Positions 33,974 through 45,920 of a stretch of DNA of 64,000 nt are shown here, piece by piece. The DNA comes from Neostapfia colusana. Lineage: Eukaryota > Streptophyta > Magnoliopsida > Poales > Poaceae. The position numbers were made by a program, and so were the translations under genes. The notes beneath the pieces are model-generated. The model ran no database searches, had not been told where the DNA came from, and saw only the letters and a program-made list of their open reading frames with translations. The stretch lies in the NCBI GenBank assembly GCA_030760725.1, contig JASWHV010000005.1, positions 87,612,622-87,676,621 of the forward strand, in the 5' to 3' direction. Positions within the stretch are counted from its first letter, which is position 1. Each line of letters starts with the position of its first letter.

Positions 33974-36900
33974 TGTAAGGGCCTCAGTTTTTGACACTCA
34001 TTTGCAGTGTTCATCACCACACCACACACCTCATTTGAGGAAAAATGATGAACACAAATAAAGAGCAAGTAACAATTATCAACATGCTCATTAGGGAACA
34101 AACTCACACATTACAAAAGTGGTACTTCCCACATGTGATATAGATGGGCTGGACATATGAAAACTCCTACACTTTGCCAAGGATGTCCATGCCAAGTTTC
34201 ACCCAAATTCAAAACATTTTTGAGGTCATCTTGGGTGTAGATAGGAAAGGGGCAGTTTGAAAACATATTCAAATTCAAACTGTTTTCACCCACTGAATTT
34301 AAAAGTGGAAGGCATATTCTTGCTCAGCACATTTTTGTGAGCTCACACACCAATTTTCACTCCATTTGGAGTTGATCTTGACATGAGCTAAGGGGGAGAA
34401 ATTCAAACTTTATTTGAATTTCAAACTGCACTTGTGCTGAAATTCATTCAAACCAAACCTCATTTGAACTTTGATCAATTCAAATGGCTCTTGGGTGAAT
34501 AATTTGAGTTGCCAAGGGTAGAATAGGGTTCACTGTTTACCACAGCTGTTAGGAATAAATTTCAGAGGTTAAAAGAGGAGTGGGACCCACATGTCAGCCT
34601 CAGCCTCAAAGCAAACCGACTGAACCACAGTTCAGTCGGATCCCGGCTGTTGTGCGCGCGCGCCACCGAAGGGGGCAGCCGGCGCCAGCTCCTGCTGCGT
34701 GCCCCAAGCCGGAGACCGGCCGACCGGTCTATTTATTCCCTCCCCGGCGTGCTTCAGTCGCCATTCCCCGAGCTGCCGACGTGCACGATCCATTTCTCCA
34801 CTGCCATCACCGGCGCTCGAGTTCCTGCTGGATCGAGCTGATCGCAGCTTCCTCTTTCCATTCCAAGGTCCCAGCAAGGTACTAGCAACCATCCTCCATC
34901 CTTCCCATGGATAGAAATCGATTGAAACCGAGTGATATCGGCTGTGCCGAAAGATCAAACTCGGAACTGGAAACCGCCGCACCTCGGGCTCTCGTGGACA
35001 GCCCAACCTGGGCGTTGTCACGCCCGAGCCAAGGCACCCTTGGACGCGCAAGTGATCGGTGCTGCTCATCCCCGAGCCACAGCTCGAGTGGTTGCTCACC
35101 GGCGGCGAATTTCCACTTTTCCCCTTTGTGTGTGCAGAACGACCCTCGGGTACGATTCTGTTTAATTCGTGCTCTAGAAAGGATTAGAGGGCCTCAGGCC
35201 ACTCCCACACGAACTAGACACGGTGACGCACAAGTTGCCTTCACAACTCTGGGCCGGAGAACTTCTGTGCCCGGCGTAATTCAAGGTCTACTAATGGCGG
35301 AACGCACGGGGGGTATCGGGCGCACGGTGAGGACCTATTTCGGGCCTTCCCCGAGCTGCCCCGAGTTCATGTCGACCTTCTCTGAGGTCCACTGATGCTT
35401 CCCGACCGGTTTCCCAAGTAGCTGAGGCACTAGGAGCATCAGCCGACATGGCCGAAGTCGTTCCGATATGGCGGCTCGTCGCCGACCATGCTCCGGCCGT
35501 TGTCATGAGCAGCTGACCCTCGGATCATGTTCCCCAAGTAAAAGTAGGCAGGGGCGGCCAGAATCAAGAAGTTTGGAGCGGTACAGCAGCCAGCGGCGAG
35601 CTCTCCGGCGAGGTCCCTCGGCGGCGGAGCGCGGGTGTCGCGAGGTTGAAGAAGGGGGTGGACCCCAGCTGTCAGCGGCCGATATTTTGAATCGGGATCC
35701 GGCTGCGGCCGGGATCGGGTGTGCTGGCGCGCAAAAGCCTTGTGGGCCGCGGTGTGTTGTCGCTTCGGCGTGCGACGCGTGTCCCCTGGGCCCACGCGCG
35801 AGTTTAAACTTTTCCCCGATTTTCAGATTTCCTTCAAACTTCAAATCCTTATAACTTTGGCTAGAAAGCTCCAAATTGAGTGAACCAAATTTTGCTGGAT
35901 TCAGCTCTTTGAGTACTTTCCAGAAAATCAAGTGTCACTTCATGAAATTCCTTAATTCTCCAGAATTAATTCCTTAAAGTTTAAACTGTTAGGAATTTTA
36001 ACTGGAGAATCATTTGGAGGAAAATCCTGAAATTTTGCTGAGATGTTCACCAAAATATCCTTGAACTACCATAAAAATTTCAGATCCATTTGAGCTCATT
36101 TAGTCCACCTAATGGTGTGATTAGTAAAACTGTTCCAGAGAAAATAGAAAATGTTCAGAAACATTTTCAGAATTTTCTCTGAAATTGTTTAGCTCATATC
36201 TTTAGTTAGAGACTTCCAAATTAAGTGAGACCAATTCCATTAGAACCCTCTGAAAATCTAGTTTTCAGAAAGTCATAGTTTGTTTCATGAAAATACCTAG
36301 AACACCCTAAAAGCCTTTAATTAAGGTCAAGGACATAATTATTTGTGGAGGGCTCAAATGAGCTTTGCTGCAACTAAAACCTGACCAAGTCTCTGTTTAG
36401 GTTGTAACCAAGCCACAGTAAAAGTTTCACAGTCATTAGATCTATCTAGTAAAGGTTATAGACTTCACAACTTCAAAGTTAATACAAAAGCATTTAATTA
36501 ATACATACATTGTTCTTATCATGTAGTCGCTAAGGTCGAGGAGGAACCCGAAGTCCTAGACTTCGTTACTCCGGAGGAACAGCTAGCCTACGACCAAGAG
36601 CAGCAAGGCAAGCCCCGGTTTGCATTAACCATTTTATAAATTTTTATTGTTTTGAGCACATACTTGTTTTCTTTATGTTGTGCATCAGAGTCTTGTTTGG
36701 GAAACCCCACTGCATAGCCAAGAAAACCATGGGTTGGGGTTTAGGATTGCAAACCCCGTTAGCCACTGCATTGCTAGGATAGAGTAGGATTCGGTACAAG
36801 TCGAGTAGTTGGAACTACTCGCGAGAATAGGCTAGAGGCACATTGCTCGGGTAGAGATAGCACATGATACACAGGGCAAGAAAATGAGACCGAGCGGAGA

Positions 36901-38019
36901 GTAAGGGCAGCAGGACTTTGGGGCCTGTGTGCTGTAGCTCCGCTTGTGTCGATTGAGGACCGAGCCGTATGCGGGCCTGTTGAACAAGCTAGAACAGTAC
37001 CGAAGACCTACCGGCTATATGGGAACCGGGAAACTGATGTAACTCGGGTAGCTGGGTATTGAGGCATTGCCCGTCGTTCAGAGGGTAGGTTGAGAGCTCG
37101 AGGTGTAAATCAGCTGGCGGCACAGAGATGCGCGTGCAGGGACCTCTTGCTCGGGACGATGGGACCGGTTCAATATTTGGCTAACGGGTGAAAGGTAGTC
37201 GCGTACGGCGTCCGTGATGGTTGTTGTAGGCAACATCGAGTACGGGCGTACGTGACGGGTTGTTCGGGTAACCCTGCAGGTGTAAATCGATTATAATCGC
37301 CGTCCCTCGCGGTCAGTGAGTACCACTTGTTCACTGTACCGTGACGTAGAAAGAACAGGCTAGTTACATGTTAAAATGTTGCTGATTGAAAGTTGGATAT
37401 TGATTGTTAATGATATGTTGTAGCTTAGTGCTAACTAAAGTTCTTTTCAACTTTGGGCAAAGTACATGAGAGAAATGCGTTTCTTGTTTGATTGCGGCTC
37501 TCTCATGTGCCTTAGCGTAAAGTTCTCCACAACCTGCTGCTAAAACTTGAAAGTAAGGTTCTACTAATTAGGCGAGTCCTTGCAAATGATTTTTACCTCA
37601 TGCAACCCATCACCCTCATGTAGAAGTTTCATGTTTAGGTGAGACGGGTCAGACTTGCTGAGCCTTCGTGCTCACTGCTTGTGTTTGAAGCTTTTGCAGG
37701 GTTCTATGAGGAAGGGACTCCCGAAGAGGAGACGGAACCCCAGGAGGGGAACCCCGTCGAGTGGGAGTCGTGCACGCCGCAGAGTTAGTGTGCGAGTGTG
37801 CTAGCAAGGACACGTTCGAGGGCTGAACGTGCACTTGATGCTTAGTCTACGCCCGCGAGTGTGGACTAAACTTATTTTGATGTAAACATGTTAATAAACT
37901 TGTTTATGTAATAAAGCTTCCGCTTCCGCTTTGTACCTTTGACGTGTGTTATACGGTGTTGTGCAACGCAGCACCCCTCAGCGTGATCCTGGCTCGACAG
38001 GACCAGTGGGGTCGTGTCA
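33974..38019 (+). repeat. 3' LTR of B (4046 bp)
   Basis: It is a copy of 24173-28218 shifted by 9801 bp, with three substitutions and no indel that I found. The spliced acidic ORF is repeated as exons 36527-36607 and 37700-37788, unchanged. Confidence 0.97.
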
Positions 38020-38024
38020 CCTAT

Positions 38025-40772
38025 TTAGCACGACAATATTCTACAGCGGGGAAACACTATTCTACCCTTAACTCGAGGATTGCTTTGGTCATGCATTTGG
38101 AGTATAAAACATTCCTGACCTAATGCACATACAAACTTTAACTCATAGTAGTGAACAAAGTAAAAACTTTATAAAACAACTTAAATGCAAACCGGAGCTT
38201 GCCTTGGTTTTGCAGGTGACTAAGTATCAATTCAGTTAGTGAAGACCACTTGAGACTTGATCACTCGCTTTCCTCCCTCTTTGATCTCCACTTCGATTGC
38301 TTCACAATCTTCACGTAGATGCTACACGTTATGAATATGCATATGTATTTAAGTGTAAAGCTTTTTCTAACAAGTTCTAAAGACAAGTTTAAAACCAGAA
38401 CTCTGTTTAAGAATTTAAAATGACACTGGTGCTAGTGGTTTGGGTTCTGGTTTAAGCACTATGATCAAGTGATAAGTGTTTTTCATCACTTGTGTGTTGA
38501 TCACCTAATGAAGTTGAACAGAACAGTACTGATCCAGAGCCCCAATGGAGCTGAAAGTTTTCATGTGAGTTCCTTGTAACAAGAAAGTAATCTGGATCAA
38601 AATTTAGAATTTTTCAATGAGTATATCACTCAGAACAATTCCCTAAGCATTTAGGAAAAAAGGAATTAATTCTGAATAAATTTGCACTTTCATGCAAATT
38701 AAAATGAACCACGATATAAAACATAGCTCAGGGAGCATGCATGAATTTTCCTAGGATTTTTGGAGCTACGAATTGCCCAGAATTGAATTTCCAAGTTTTG
38801 GAAATTCTCTTAAAATGTTTCTGTATTCATTTGAACACAACCACTTAGAATCTGAATTATCCTAACCAAATCAACTCCAAAAGAGCTTAACTTTTTACAG
38901 AAGTTAACTAACATCCTAAAGAAGATTATGGCAAAATTTTAGGATTTTTGGATGAACTAAACTCCCTCTAAAATTCTTTTGCTGAAAAGCTTTAAATAAT
39001 TTTCCAGAAATAAATAATGACTTTCGTACAAATTGGGTTGCATATTTGTATAGAGTTTCTCAATATAAATCTAACCCAATTTGAATCACTAAATTTGGAG
39101 CTTCCTACAAAAAGATATGACTCTTCAAAGTTTAAACCGAATTAGGAAAATTCTAGAAATGTTTAAACTCTGTCGCCGGTCCCACACGTCAGTTCATCCC
39201 CTTCCTCGCGCCAAACAGAGGGCAGCGGCGGTGTGCTCCGGTGAGGGCCGCCGGAACCAACTTTCCGGCCACCCCCGGCCTCCAACATGCCACCCCCACT
39301 AATTTGGCATGCTGAACTCGATGGCACGGTCTCCAGCGGCCGGCGATGCCTGGAGAGGGGTGCGCGACGGGGGCAGCGCGTTACTAGGGTTCTGGCGAGG
39401 TCAACCGAGCCCCATCCTTCGCCAAACTCACGGATTTTTGTCCCTAGAGAACCAGTGGACAGTGTAGAAGCTAGAATTGGGCTCTAACGCCGGTGAAACG
39501 GCCGGCAATCGGGGGCTCCACGGTGACCAAGGTGCTTTTACACCGGTGGCTATGAAAACGGCTAGAACATCCTCATTTCTTGATGTTTTTGCTCGGTTAT
39601 TCATCGAGGAGGGGCGCTAAGAAGTGTAGAAGCTGTGTGCAAGCTTGCTTGAGCTTTGGTGGACTGTGCAACTCAAATTTTTGTGTAGACCGAGCCCTAC
39701 CCATATGTACTAGGTTTCAGAAAACGGAAAAATACTTGCTACCGGTTCTAGAAAACGCTAAACAGCCTCCGGCTACATGACCAGGACATGCAGGAGCACC
39801 TCTTTCGTGTAGAAAAGTGGCAACGACAAGGACCGTAGCTCACTGTCCACGGTGACCCGAGTTGAACTTTCGCCGGTGAGCTTCGGTTCTTCGCGTCAAT
39901 TGTTGATTTGCGCGCACCACGAGCTAGGAACGTCGGAGTTGTGGGGCTAGCGTGGTAGAGCACACACGGGCGCTGCTTTCTGTGTGGCAAGGCGAGCAAT
40001 CGAGGCTCGTTTGGGGGCCGGTGATCGGGAGACGCCGAGCGGCCGAGGCGGTCGTGTTGTCGCGGGAGAAGACCACCGAGGGCGAGAGCGAGCTGGGAGA
40101 GGCGAAGTAACTCTGTTGCACTCACGGAGAGTGATCAGAACGGGTAAACTCGAGGGAAAACAGGAGGTGGCGCCAGAGGACTCGGGAGTGGATTGCACCG
40201 GCGCTCTGTTCACCTGTTTCAGTCGGTTTGAGTGAGAAACAGAGATTACCGGGGGACTTCAGTAGCAAGTCTGCCCATCTCAATGACAACTAGGTCCCAC
40301 TGCTCTTCCATCTCCAAATATATCCAATTCTTGGCACATGGCAACTTCAGTCATGAGAAGCTTAAATTTGAAAACCATTTGGCAAATTGTCAAAGTTTAC
40401 CTCAGTTTCGAATTTGAATTCAAATTCCAAATAAATTCAAAGCCCCTTTGACATAAATACCAAAGCAACTCCAAACTTTCTCAAAATTTGCATTCCCACT
40501 AATTCGAACCTGAAGAATTTGAATATACCATCTGATTTTTGAGTTGGCCACTGCAAATAAGAATTTTGAACCAACAGTTTGGAACTTTTTTTTTGAAATG
40601 GCCACCTTATGATTGAAATGAACAATTTAGTTCAAAGACTGATTTAAACTCCTTTTGCACATGACAACATTCACATGTTTATAAAAGTTTTTGCAAGTCC
40701 CATTTCTTGAAATTGAACTCAACTTTATTCACAACTCAAGTTTTCCATTTTCAAGTGTTTGGGACTTTTACA
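38025..40772 (-). repeat. 5' LTR of A, outer part (right of B)
   Basis: It resumes A's LTR after the CCTAT duplication and matches 13947-16688 throughout, ending GGGACTTTTACA. The GC-rich open frames at 39117-40235 mirror those at 15028-16254 in the other LTR. Each has indels and neither is a convincing gene. Confidence 0.92.
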
Positions 40773-40777
40773 GCAAA

Positions 40778-42376
40778 AGCTAATAACGTATTTGTTATTA
40801 TATTCTGTAACGACACTCCAACGTCAGGTAAGAGGTGAGGTAGGCTACTGCAAGTGGATCAATTGCGGTAAGCTTGTCATACGAGAAGTGGTATGTGATG
40901 GTTTCCCGTGGCTTGGCATGGTAGTTAATATGAGTCTCTGAACCTTCTCATGGTTCTGGGAACATATGAAAATGCTGCTCCCCAGCGTGCTTCAGGCAGA
41001 AGCGAGGATACCCCATCATGTGGTAAGAAAACACGATAGTATGCAACTCTTGAACGTTAAATGTTCAAACAGCCATACACAGCGCTCGCCATCGGCGTGC
41101 CCAGCGGTTATGGGGCAGTAGGTGGTTTCTGTTGGGTTGATAAAATTCCCAACCATGACGACCCGTTCGTGCTCTACACGGGTTTTCTGTCGTGTGGGGT
41201 GGAAACGCGATCGCGTTTCTCGAGACGTGTTCTTCTCGAAGACGGCCTGCATGGAAATGATACAGGGCGTGTGTTTTTAGTATTGTATGGACCTGCCTGA
41301 AATGATAAATATTTTTTGCCTCATTATTGAGTGGGTTTATGCAGGTACATTAACCACGTTAAAGCATTGCGATTAGAAACCGTTTGTGAGTGACTGTTTC
41401 TAGTGCCACCATTTGACACGTATGTGCTGGGATACCACCTTAGGATTTTCTTTGGTGAGGGCGTAGTACCGGCATTGCATTCGAGTCTCAGCGGGCACGT
41501 TGACGACGATATCCGTGCCAGAGGTGCGACACGAAAACAAGTAAAAATTTCCAACTTAGGACTATGTTTGAATTTGAAATCTTGGTTTTGGAGCATTTTG
41601 AACAGATTGCCAATTAATCATGTGGTCGCTGCGATCAGCAGGCATATGGTTTAGAAACTTGAGGAAGTTCTCCAAAAGTTTCATTTTGAGCTCCAATGCA
41701 GATCTCCATAATTAAAACATGAAAACTTCATCTGAAACTAATCTGCCATGTTCATACTTCAAACTGTGAATCTGGCAGAAAAAAGGCCTAACTTTGGAAT
41801 AACATAATTCACAGTATCAATCACCACTATAGATCTACCATACATGGTTGGAAAGTTTAGAGAGTATTCTAAAACTTCTATGTTTAATTCTAGATCATAG
41901 TCCCCCTGCAACATGTAGAAAATTTCAAAATTCTAAACTCTGTAAAATCTTGACAGTGAACCAGTGTTTGAATTTTTCAATTCAAATCACTGGGGTTTCA
42001 CATTGTTGTGTCACTTCTGATGTCCATCAACGGTTCTCAACACCGTGGGTTGGGATCGAGTATGTGATACAATAAACACCTCACTTCGAGCAATGACATG
42101 TTTGTGTCTTGTGCAATAGCGAGGATATACGCATGCTAACACACTTTACATCTCGTGGCGACCAACGATAGTCGAAATGAACTTCAATCCATGACGTTCA
42201 TTACTTTGGAACTTGATTGTGGTAATATGGTCCAGGGATGTGTATGTTGTATAAAGTATACACTTCAATATGTGTGAATGTTATGTGTATCACTTGATAA
42301 ATTCTCGCACTACTATTGTATAGACTGGATGAAGTGAACAAACATGGGCTGATCTTTTAAATCGTGTCGATGCAGA
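40778..42376 (+). other. C: untranslated leader, right part
   Basis: This continues the leader begun at 12633-12761, after A's insertion. There is no supportable gene. It is AT-rich with isolated GC-rich islands, and gag begins at its end. Confidence 0.6.
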
Positions 42377-43272
42377 ATGGTGCGTACGCGCTCTACGCAC
42401 GAGGAGGGAGGCACCAGTCAGGGTCATGGTGATGAGTCTCTACCCCCGGAGCAAACCGCGGCGCAGCAGCAACCACCTCCGCCACCACTGGAACTTCCAA
42501 GAACTCTCGCGGAGGTTCTCGCTGCAGTACTCGGCTCGCGCGATGAGCAAACCGAGTTGCTGCGGATGATGGTGCAGCAGAATTCGTCCCATCAAGGGGG
42601 TGACAATTCAATGGGCAATGCCAGCCCCAACAGAGTTCATACTCGGACTTCTTGGCGACGCATCCACCGGTCTTCACGGAGGCCGAGGATCCTCTGGAGG
42701 CGGGCAGCTTTATCCGCACCCTTGAAGCAAAGTTCGGTCTGCTCCGATGCACCGAACAGCAGAAGGCGCTGTTTGCAGTGCAACATCTTCAGTGATCCTC
42801 CGGTACATGGTAGGTGAACTACATCGCATCACTGCCGGCTGGCCATGCCGTCACATGGGCGGAGTTCCTGTAGCTAAAACAAGGCGGGAGGAGTGCTAAT
42901 GAGTACTCCCGGGTGTTCAATCATCTGGCGCAGTATGCGCCAGCTTATGTTGGCACGGAAGATAAGAAGCAAAATACGTTCCGGGGCCTAAATCCCAAGC
43001 TGAAAGTCCAACTCACACAATGCAACCGTGGAACCTTCAATGACATAGTCAATGCCGCGGTCGTGCAAGAAGATGATCAATGCGAGCTCGTTTCTGATAA
43101 GACAAAACACAGCGCGCCTTCGAGCAGCAGTGGTGGGGCTCCACAGAAGTACCATTTTGTGTACCGCTCACCATCCGGTCAGAGGTGGCAGCCACCGGTT
43201 CGACCGCCGCAGTTCTGTGGTCGTCAATCCAACGCGTCCAGCTCCCGACAGCCATTTCCACCACAGCAATAG
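42377..43272 (+). pseudogene. C: gag, broken
   Basis: The start at 42377 gives MVRTRSTHEEGGTSQGHGDE, the usual Tekay Gag beginning, with Gln/Pro-rich sequence and LAEVLAAVLGSRDEQTELLRMM. The frame slips near 42630. After that come FLATHPPVFTEAEDPLEAGS and KALFAVQHLQ followed by TGA, then GTW followed by TAG, then ytpical AGHAVTWAEFL followed by TAG. The last part, from 42913 (FNHLAQYAPAYVGTEDKKQ), runs to RSPSGQRWQPP and ends at TAG 43270-43272. This capsid region is exactly what B lacks. Confidence 0.82.
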
Positions 43273-43284
43273 CAGAAGCAACGG

Positions 43285-44364
43285 ATGGTCCCGCGTGTGT
43301 ATCCACTTCTACCACGTGCACCGGAATTCCGTCCACAGCTTGGAGGGAACCCGACACAATACACGTGCTTTACGTGTGGCTGTGTCGCGCATTTTGCAAG
43401 GGACTGCCCCGAGCAGCGACAGGGCAGCGGTCAAGCACCATATCAGGGTGCAAATCAGCCCCGCAACCAACCCAAGAAACTATCACCAAAACCCAGCAAC
43501 GTCCACCACCTGGCTATCGAGGATGTACCGGAAGGCGAAACTGTCCTCGCGGGTATGTTTTCTCTACTAGCTCATCCCGTAGTCATACTCTTTTACTCCG
43601 GTGCCACCCACAATTTCATAAGTAAATCTTATGTCATTAAATATAAATTACCTATCATTCCTAGAAATTGTCCATATTTGATTTGCTCTACGGATAGGAA
43701 TGTAGCAGCTGATATGATGGTCTATAAAGCACCACTTCAGATGGGTGGGAATCTATATCCGACTTCTCTAATTATATTAGAGAGTCAAAAGCTCGATGTC
43801 ATTTTAGGAATGTCATGGCTACACCTCCATGGCGCTGCTCTTGACATCATTCCACGAGTGCGTCATTCAAACTCTCAACTTCATGAACCACACACTCTCA
43901 TTCTCGACCGCCTTATCAAAGAAATTCCAGCCACCTACAACACGGAAGCCACAAAGCTTGAGGACATTCGTGTGGTCCGTGAATATCCAGACATGTTTCT
44001 GGATGATCTACCGGGCATGTCACCCAAACAGGATGTTGAGTTCAAGATCGAACTTGCACCCGGGACAACACCAATATCATGGAGATCGTACAAGATGGCT
44101 CCGAATGAGCTTGCTGAATTGAAGGAACAGCTCAATGATTTGTTGAGTAAAATTTCCATTCGACCGAGTTCCTCACCATGGGGATGCTCGGTGCTGTTTG
44201 TGAAGAACAAAGATGAAACCTTGAGGTTGTGTGTTGATTACCGACCGCTCAACGCCGTCACTATCAAGAACAAATATCCACTGCCCCACGTTGATATTTT
44301 GTTTGATCAACTTGTGGGTGCAAGTGTATTTTCAAAGATGGACCTTTGCTCCGGATATCATTAA
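43285..44364 (+). pseudogene. C: zinc knuckle, protease and start of reverse transcriptase
   Basis: This frame of 359 codons has a CCHC knuckle (CFTCGCVAHFARDC). The protease motif reads FYSGATHNFIS: the catalytic Asp of DSG is replaced by Tyr. The linker (VILGMSWLHLHGAALD, TKLEDIRVVREYPDMF) leads into the reverse transcriptase (LRLCVDYRPLNAVT). The frame ends at TAA 44362-44364, just after SGYH, where a Gln is expected. Confidence 0.88.
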
Positions 44365-45218
44365 ATAAAGATCCGGGTGGAGGATATCCAGAAGACGGCA
44401 TTCTAGACGAGATATGGATTATACGAATATCTTGTCATGTCTTTTGGTCTCACCAACGCCCCGGCACATTTAATGTATCTTATGAACCTGGTGTTCATGC
44501 TGGAGATGGATAAGTTTGCGGTTGTGTTCATAGATGACATCATGGTTCATTCCAAGTCTGAAGAAGAACACGCCGATCACTTGCATATCGTGGTTCAATG
44601 ATTGTGGGACCATAAGCCCTATGCCAAATTCAGCAAATGCGAGTTTTGGATCAGCCAAGTGCCTTTTCTTGGACACATTACCTCAGCAAAGGGCATCGCT
44701 GTTGATCCAAGCAAGATTGAGCAGGTGCTTAAATGGATGTCCCCCACCTCTGTCCATGAAGTCAGAAGCTTCGTCGGTTTAGCGGGATATTATCGGAGGT
44801 TCATCCCGAGCTTCTCCAAGCTTGCTAAACCGATAATGGAATTGTTGAAGAAGGGTACTAAATATGTTTGGAGGTCAGCATGTCACAAGCATTGGTGAAG
44901 CATCTCACAACAGCCCCGGTCTTAGCTCAACCGGATACGACCAAGCCCTTCGACGTGTATTGTGATGCGTCCGGTATCGGGCTTGGCTGTGTGTTGATGC
45001 AAGAAGGACAGGTGGTCGCCTATGGCTCATGCTAACTTTGTAACCACAAGCAGCACTTTCCGACTCATGATCTTGAGCTCGCTGCTGTGGTATTTGCGTT
45101 GAAAATATGGAGACACTATCTACTTGGAACCCTAGTGCATCTCTACAATGACCACAAGAGCTTAAAATATATCTTTACTCAAAAGGAGTTGAATATGCGG
45201 CAACAGAGATAGTTAGAG
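44365..45218 (+). pseudogene. C: reverse transcriptase and RNase H remnants
   Basis: Homology to B continues with repeated stops and shifts: TAG at 44404-44406, TGA at 44599-44601, a break near 44885, TAA at about 45034 and TAG at about 45211. Recognisable pieces are LVMSFGLTNAPAHLMYL, VFIDDIMVHSKS, FWISQVPFLGHI and GYYRRFIPSFSKLAKP, then the RNase H segment FDVYCDASGIGLGCVLMQE. The catalytic IDD motif persists. The largest open piece is 44602-44898. Confidence 0.85.
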
Positions 45219-45592
45219 ATGATTAAAGATTATGAGATTGAGATTCACTACCATCCCGGCAAGGCGAATGTGGCTGCTGATGCGCTTAGCCGCAAATCTC
45301 ACGTCAACAATCTGTCCATCACTCCAATGGCAGAGAATGAGCCTAGTTTATACGTGGTTCTCATTCCCACCATACGGGAGAAGATTATGGAAGCTCAGAA
45401 GAAAGACGTGGGGATGTCGCATATTCGGAGGAGAATGAAGAATAGAGAAATGAAATGCTTCCGGAGAGATGAACACGGTACTCTATGGTTCAAAGAACTT
45501 ATAGTGGTACCCCAGGATATGAAACTATGGAAGAAAATCTTGGACGAAGCTCACTTGTCCAAGTATTTGATTCATCCGGGCAGCAACAAAAT
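45219..45592 (+). pseudogene. C: RNase H end and integrase start, cut by D
   Basis: The frame gives MIKDYEIEIHYHPGKANVAA, ADALSRKSHVNNL and then the integrase zinc region DEAHLSKYLIHPGSNK. At 45593 the sequence changes abruptly to the LTR of D, so the remaining integrase and chromodomain are displaced beyond the window. The open frame runs on to 45716 through LTR sequence. That extension is meaningless. Confidence 0.85.
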
Positions 45593-45789
45593 TGTGGCGA
45601 ACCCCTTCCGAGATCCACACTCCAGGATACACATTAGGTGGTGCCGTGCGATGCGGCACCCAACAGCATACACGAAAAGAACCATAAAGTACAAAGTCTT
45701 TTATTTCTCAAGATAGTGTTATTTACAAAATATTGTACCACGAGGGTACACGCAGCGGAATATACATACACACTTACTCTTGGTCCTAA

Positions 45790-45920
45790 CTATGCAAAAG
45801 AGAAGATGTCCAGCCCGCGGACGCTTCTTACTAGCTTCACAAAGATGAGTGCAGCGGCAGGGTTTCCGGTGAGTCTCTGATGGCTCACCGAACAACTATC
45901 TTCATAGCAAATTTTAAAAC
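45790..45920 (-). other. Last LTR exon in D, open in the conserved phase
   Basis: After a TTTTGCAG acceptor, the minus strand is open for 42 codons in the same phase as the B and H exons (CYEDSCSVSHQRL near the start) and ends TAG. The partner exon position (47132-47021) has splice-like borders but contains stops and a length change, so the ORF is broken in this copy. Confidence 0.3.

Larger units (their letters stand above)
24173..38019 (+). mobile_element. B: young Tekay/Del chromovirus, plus strand, 13.8 kb
   Basis: B is complete and recent. It has a 5' LTR 24173-28218, primer-binding site 28222-28233, leader, an extra ORF at 29719, an intact pol frame to 33904, polypurine tract 33961-33973 and a 3' LTR 33974-38019. 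Both LTRs are 4046 bp, start TGTAAGGG and end GTGTCA. They differ only at 24839/34640, 24927/34728 and 25327/35128 in my reading. Exact CCTAT duplications flank the element (24168-24172 and 38020-38024), and A's LTR resumes at 38025. The gag capsid region is absent, so mobility would require Gag from another element. Confidence 0.96.
12767..40772 (-). mobile_element. A: Tekay/Del chromovirus, minus strand, complete but decayed
   Basis: A is complete end to end. On the minus strand it has a 5' LTR (40772-38025 plus 24172-22946, split by B), a primer-binding site (22931-22942), leader, gag-pol (21124-16754), a polypurine tract (16689-16701) and a 3' LTR (16688-12767). Exact 5-bp duplications GCAAA flank it (12762-12766 and 40773-40777). 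Without B and its extra duplication it measures about 14.15 kb. The two LTRs visibly differ at several percent of positions plus indels, and the coding region has many breaks. It is therefore an old insertion, yet old enough only to post-date C. Confidence 0.92.
10870..45592 (+). mobile_element. C: old Tekay/Del chromovirus, plus strand, heavily interrupted
   Basis: C consists of an LTR remnant (about 10870-11055 and 12346-12632), a diverged primer-binding site (12636-12647), leader sequence (12633-12761 and 40778-42376) and a decayed gag-pol (42377-45592). F sits in its LTR, A is inserted in its leader with an exact GCAAA duplication (12762-12766 and 40773-40777), and D interrupts its integrase at 45593. 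Its 3' half and 3' LTR are not in the window. The gag-pol order and sequence place it with A and B in the Tekay/Del chromoviruses. Many stops and missense changes show it is dead and probably one of the oldest elements here. Confidence 0.75.

Noticed and set aside
45219..45716. Apparent single 165-codon protein
   Set aside because: The last 40 codons are LTR D sequence read by accident after the insertion point at 45593.
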